DNA from: Smittia aterrima | Taxonomy: Eukaryota > Arthropoda > Insecta > Diptera > Chironomidae | Direction of reading: 5' to 3' | DNA: 64,000 nt | Assembly (NCBI GenBank): GCA_033063855.1 | Contig: CP093831.1 | Location: 3,472,001-3,536,000, forward strand | Shown: in pieces, positions 60,762-64,000 of the stretch | How positions within the stretch are numbered: the stretch's first letter is position 1 | How the letters are laid out: every line of letters begins with the position of its first letter | Translations under genes and position numbers: made by a program | The notes under the pieces: model-generated | The model's database searches: none | What the model was told of the DNA's origin: nothing | Seen by the model: only the letters and a program-made list of their open reading frames with translations

Positions 60762-61279
60762 TTAAATAGGACAATCTTGCGCTAGTGCTCGCAACTCTTC
60801 ACCTACGGTGCTTGGATAAATTATTGGCGATAGCGTCTTCTTTAAACGGACTTGATCCTCGGTCGTTTTACGATACACGGGATTATCAAAGTTTATGGAC
60901 GTTAGGTTTTTGTGGACGTAATGTCTGTAGACGAACACGGCCAACTGTAAAAATAAAGAAAACGAAATTACGAGAGGAATAAACGAATAAAGTGTTTGAT
61001 TAGAGTTGTTTTCATTGCACGCTTAGCCCTTAGCCTTCAACTGTTGGATACTTATTCCAGCAGCGGAAAAGCGCCAGAAGCACAAATCCCTTTTAAACAA
61101 CATTGTTGTTGAGCCAGGAAGACGTGCTAATAAAACAGAATTAAAACTTTCCAGACATGAATGACTTACGACTGTGAGAACAAGCACCAACAACGTGGCG
61201 ACGACGATAGTTATGATGGCGATGTAGCCGGAGTCAGGTTGTTGTGGATGCTTATCGACCGTTTCCGTATAAAGTTTGG
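60762..61279 (-). CDS. Lipophorin/VLDL receptor-type protein, transmembrane and cytoplasmic exons (5' part outside window)
   Basis: LDL-receptor-family endocytic receptor; insect members take up lipophorin or yolk precursors. Two exons are visible: 61279-61170 (acceptor CCGCAG, donor GTAAGT) encodes KLYTETVDKHPQQPDSGY, then the membrane span IAIITIVVATLLVLVLTV; 60944-60762 encodes the tail. The tail carries SINFDNPVYRKTTEDQ, the FDNPVY clathrin-internalisation signal with the lipophorin-receptor wording around it, then YPSTVGEELRALAQDC and the stop. Ligand-binding repeats, EGF repeats and the beta-propeller must lie to the right, beyond 64000, because nothing like them is seen between 61280 and 64000. 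Assignment to lipophorin receptor rather than another VLDLR-like paralogue rests on the tail alone. Confidence 0.85.
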
Positions 61280-62293
61280 CTGCGGATAAAAAAAATTAAT
61301 TTATTAAAAGTTCATTTTACAATAATCGTCATGACCAGACAATTAAGGTTAATGATTTTTTTTGGATAAAACTGCAATAAAGGATGGTTTTGTGTTATGA
61401 TGGGACAGGTTTAATGTAACTACGTCAGTAGACATCACAGTCAAGTGCACCGGATAATGTTACTACTCGAAAGGAGATCGTTCATCAGTTAGGTCTACGA
61501 TCATCCGAACTTTTCAGCTTTTTTCAATCAATTGGAAAGTATAATTTTAACTCAACTGATGAATCAACCCTAAAGCCCATTGAATTAAATGTGAGCACAC
61601 CAAACATCGCCTTTAATCTCGTTAATGCTGTGGGAAAGTTGGTTTTTCGAAATTGCTAAATTGTTAGTTTAAACCTTCACCATTTCTCGGTCGCAAACTG
61701 ATAAGTAGAATTCTCTTAAAAATCCAAACAAATTAATCAAAATGATGAATAAAACATTAAGGACGATGGAGTGAAGCTTAAGGGAAATGAAAATTAATGT
61801 TTATTCAGCCGCTGCCTTTACGGGATGTCACATGGAAAACGATTTGATAACGAAAGCTTTCGAATTTGCGGTGGAAGCTTTGTCGGTTGCCAACTCATCC
61901 TATTCGATTGTTCTCGAAGTCTTTACGATGCTTGCCGAGGAGTCTAACGAATCTCAATTATTGCTTTTTTGCTGATGGAAGCAAATCCAGATTTATGTCG
62001 AAATCATAAGCGTAAATTGAAATCGAAGCGAAAGGGATTTTTAGTAAATGCTTGATACAAAAAAGCTTTCACTGACAGACGAAAATATTTTTAGCTTTGT
62101 AATCAATCAGCGTGATTTGAAAGGAAAACAATCGAGCAATCAAAGCTCATTAAGTTTTGTATAATTATTAAGAGTAATTAATTGCCGCCATCTTGAGATG
62201 ACAACGAGGATTATTAATCGAGAATTAATCATTTTTTTCCGAATTGAGCTTGAGCCACAAGAAAACTTTCTCGAGGGGAGAATTTAAGTTTTC
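61280..62293. other. Probable intron of the lipophorin-receptor-type gene
   Basis: AT-rich, no supported exon. It lies upstream (minus sense) of the transmembrane exon and so within that gene if its 5' part is to the right. Confidence 0.5.
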
Positions 62294-63712
62294 ATTTTCA
62301 TGATTCGAGGAGATGCCGAGCTTAATTTTGGAATTGAAACGTTTTCCTTATTTTGCTTTTTCCTTCGCGTGATGTGTAACGATGAGACAAGAAGGCGAAG
62401 GCTGATAATTCCGTCGTCGTTAGGTTTGAATTACTTTTTCGCTGGTTAAATTGAACGTGAAATAAAGAGGCGACGAAGAAGGAAGAAGAAGTTGCGCAAC
62501 ATAATTTCAAGAGCAGGTGATTCTGGGATCTAATTTATCAGATGCTCAACGCTGAATAAGAAAATCGTCTTTAATTCTAAACGAAATTTGCCACAGGCTT
62601 CGCCAGGAAATTTGTTGGAATCAATTATGGCTCAATGGTCGGCACGTTCCAACAGCGAAATGACGTTGAACTGAAGAGACAAAAGCTGCGAGAGCTTTGA
62701 TATTGGGTTTATCGATTTCCATAAATTTGCATTCACTTTTCTCTCTGCAGAGACTTGACAACAAGTTGAAGCAAGTTCATGAGTTTCCAAGAAGAAACAA
62801 AAATATTTCAAAGAAAGAAATCATTTTAGCTTTCAACCATCGCCACACGCAATCATTCATCCTTCAATCACTTGCTCAGGGCAACAAGTAGCAAGAGATT
62901 GAATTTCGTCCTAATTTATAGAAGTTTTACTGATTTAGGGATTAAATTTCAACTGCGAGTAGACAAAGCTTAATTAAAAAATTCTTCAATGAGCTTTGAG
63001 CGTTTGAAGAATTGTCAACAAGCTTTGTTCAGACAAAAACAGAAATCACAAAATAATCTGACTCAGAGAAGATATCCAACTCTTTTCCAGCATCGATTTA
63101 ACATCAAACAGTTACCGCACAAACTACTCCTGGACTCAACGTCGTTAGGCAACAAGTTTACCTGCTTTGCAAATAGCGATAATATTTTTCTTGCTCGGAT
63201 AAAACCTTTTATCTTCGCTTCGCAACTTTGATGACTCCTTACGAGTCGGATGATCATCGTAACGTCTTATATGACTAATGACGAACTCAGTAACATTTTG
63301 AGCTTTTTCCCAATATGAATTGTTTGATGAAGTTGCCCAATATGAATCACTTGATGATGACGATGAAACTTGCGGTAATTTAATCGGCTCTGTCAACTCT
63401 TCGTTTGTGATATTCTCACAAATCTTTTCTCTTATTAAATAAGCCTTGAAAGCCTCTCCATCCAATTGTTCGAATGTTTTGTTGCCTTCTATTTGATGAG
63501 ATGAAAATTGAAAGTTGATATCGAGAGTTATCTAAACTCATCGACGTCAAGCAAAAGCTCAGGAAGTGAGAACCACGAAAGGTAATTTCAGTAATTAAAT
63601 TATCCTTCCGCTTCTTCGGGTTGTGATGCTTGCAATGATCCATTAACTCGGAGAGTGTGACGGTTTTCATGTTATGGCAAAGGAAGAAGAAGCTTTGTGT
63701 TCACTTTCCTTT
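62294..63712 (-). repeat. Right arm of inverted duplication
   Basis: Reverse complement of the left arm at 54893-55807. It is ~1.4 kb, holds the small minus-strand gene candidate, and probably lies in an intron of the lipophorin-receptor-type gene. About 6.5 kb separates the near-identical parts of the two arms. Confidence 0.85.
63145..63670 (-). CDS. Uncharacterised small gene candidate
   Basis: I do not recognise this protein. From the ATG at 63670 the minus strand reads MKTVTLSELMDHCKHHNPKK and on to FCLTSM. A GTTTAG donor and a 49-bp intron ending AAATAG would join it to an open frame KGNKTFEQLDGEAFKAYLIR (near 63490) that ends at 63145 after KAGKLVA. The joined product would be ~160 residues, with a Ser-rich middle containing a doubled SYW (DSYWATSSNNSYWEK) and a basic end. 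The donor is weak, and the frame also stays open to 63416 without splicing. It could be a real small gene, a gene fragment carried by the duplication, or part of a transposon. Confidence 0.3.
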
Positions 63713-64000
63713 ACTTCCGTCACTTTTCGAAAGTGAGATGAAGGAAAAGTCATTAGTAAAATTGATTCGTTGGAAGCGATGGGGCTCCGGGTGTTTGATG
63801 GATTAATTTTTTAACCTTTATCGCTTTTATGATTGCAACAAAGACGGAAAACTCTATTGCTGTGCTTGACACTTTTCTGTTTAACAACTCCAAGATCAAA
63901 CAAAAATGAGAGCGATGCAAATTAAGCAAATGATTCTGGTGCAACTGTGAGTAAGAAGCTTTTGTTAAAAGCTCTTAGCAATGAGAGAATTTTCTTTTGT
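63713..64000. other. No supported feature
   Basis: AT-rich, with one short minus frame (63753-63944) lacking any domain. Confidence 0.4.

Noticed and set aside
1..64000. tRNA or rRNA genes
   Set aside because: Looking for GGTTCGA-type loops and long conserved GC-rich blocks gave nothing convincing; a covariance-model scan was not possible here.

Overview
This is a nuclear window from a dipteran insect, most likely a nematoceran such as a non-biting midge. The evidence is AT-rich DNA, introns mostly of 50-70 bp, a ZAD/C2H2 zinc-finger gene, an insect GW182 (gawky), an insect odorant-receptor cluster and a lipophorin-receptor-type tail. A RECQ1-type helicase is present, a family I believe is absent from Drosophila. 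The species itself is inference. All exon joins were worked out by eye from GT/AG signals and reading-frame continuity.

Layout: 1-2516 (-) is a ZAD zinc-finger transcription factor running off the left edge. 5733-7176 (-) is a beta-tubulin. About 10 kb without recognisable genes follows, and its last 5.6 kb is A-rich and probably the 5' leader of gawky. 17630-23509 (+) is gawky/GW182, the silencing adaptor of the microRNA pathway, with an unusual ~780-residue N-terminal extension. A compact housekeeping block comes next: a TTLL15-like ligase (-), tRNA-dihydrouridine synthase 3 (-), diphthine synthase Dph5 (+) and a RECQ1-like helicase (+). DUS3 and Dph5 are head to head across 190 bp. Then comes a short-chain dehydrogenase (-) at 33032-33883.

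34.2-46 kb is a tandem odorant-receptor array: four intact five-exon genes, each of 410 codons, plus a truncated fifth copy. Every spacer between copies also carries a second, decayed copy of the receptor promoter joined to the start of exon 1. The ancestral repeat was therefore apparently a dimer of one full gene and one internally deleted gene. One spacer holds a ~135-bp retroelement-like insertion with an exact 14-bp target-site duplication, and the other spacers show the empty site.

46-60 kb holds no gene I can support, but it is about six-fold enriched in the hexamer AAGCTT. At 60762-61279 (-) are the transmembrane and cytoplasmic-tail exons of an LDL-receptor-family lipophorin receptor; the rest of that gene lies to the right. 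A large inverted duplication (54893-55807 and 62294-63712) brackets this end, with its right arm inside the receptor gene's probable intron. That arm contains a small unrecognised gene candidate.

The genes do not form one pathway. The strongest leads are the dimeric receptor repeat, the gawky extension, the altered aromatic-rich loop of the RecQ helicase and the inverted duplication.
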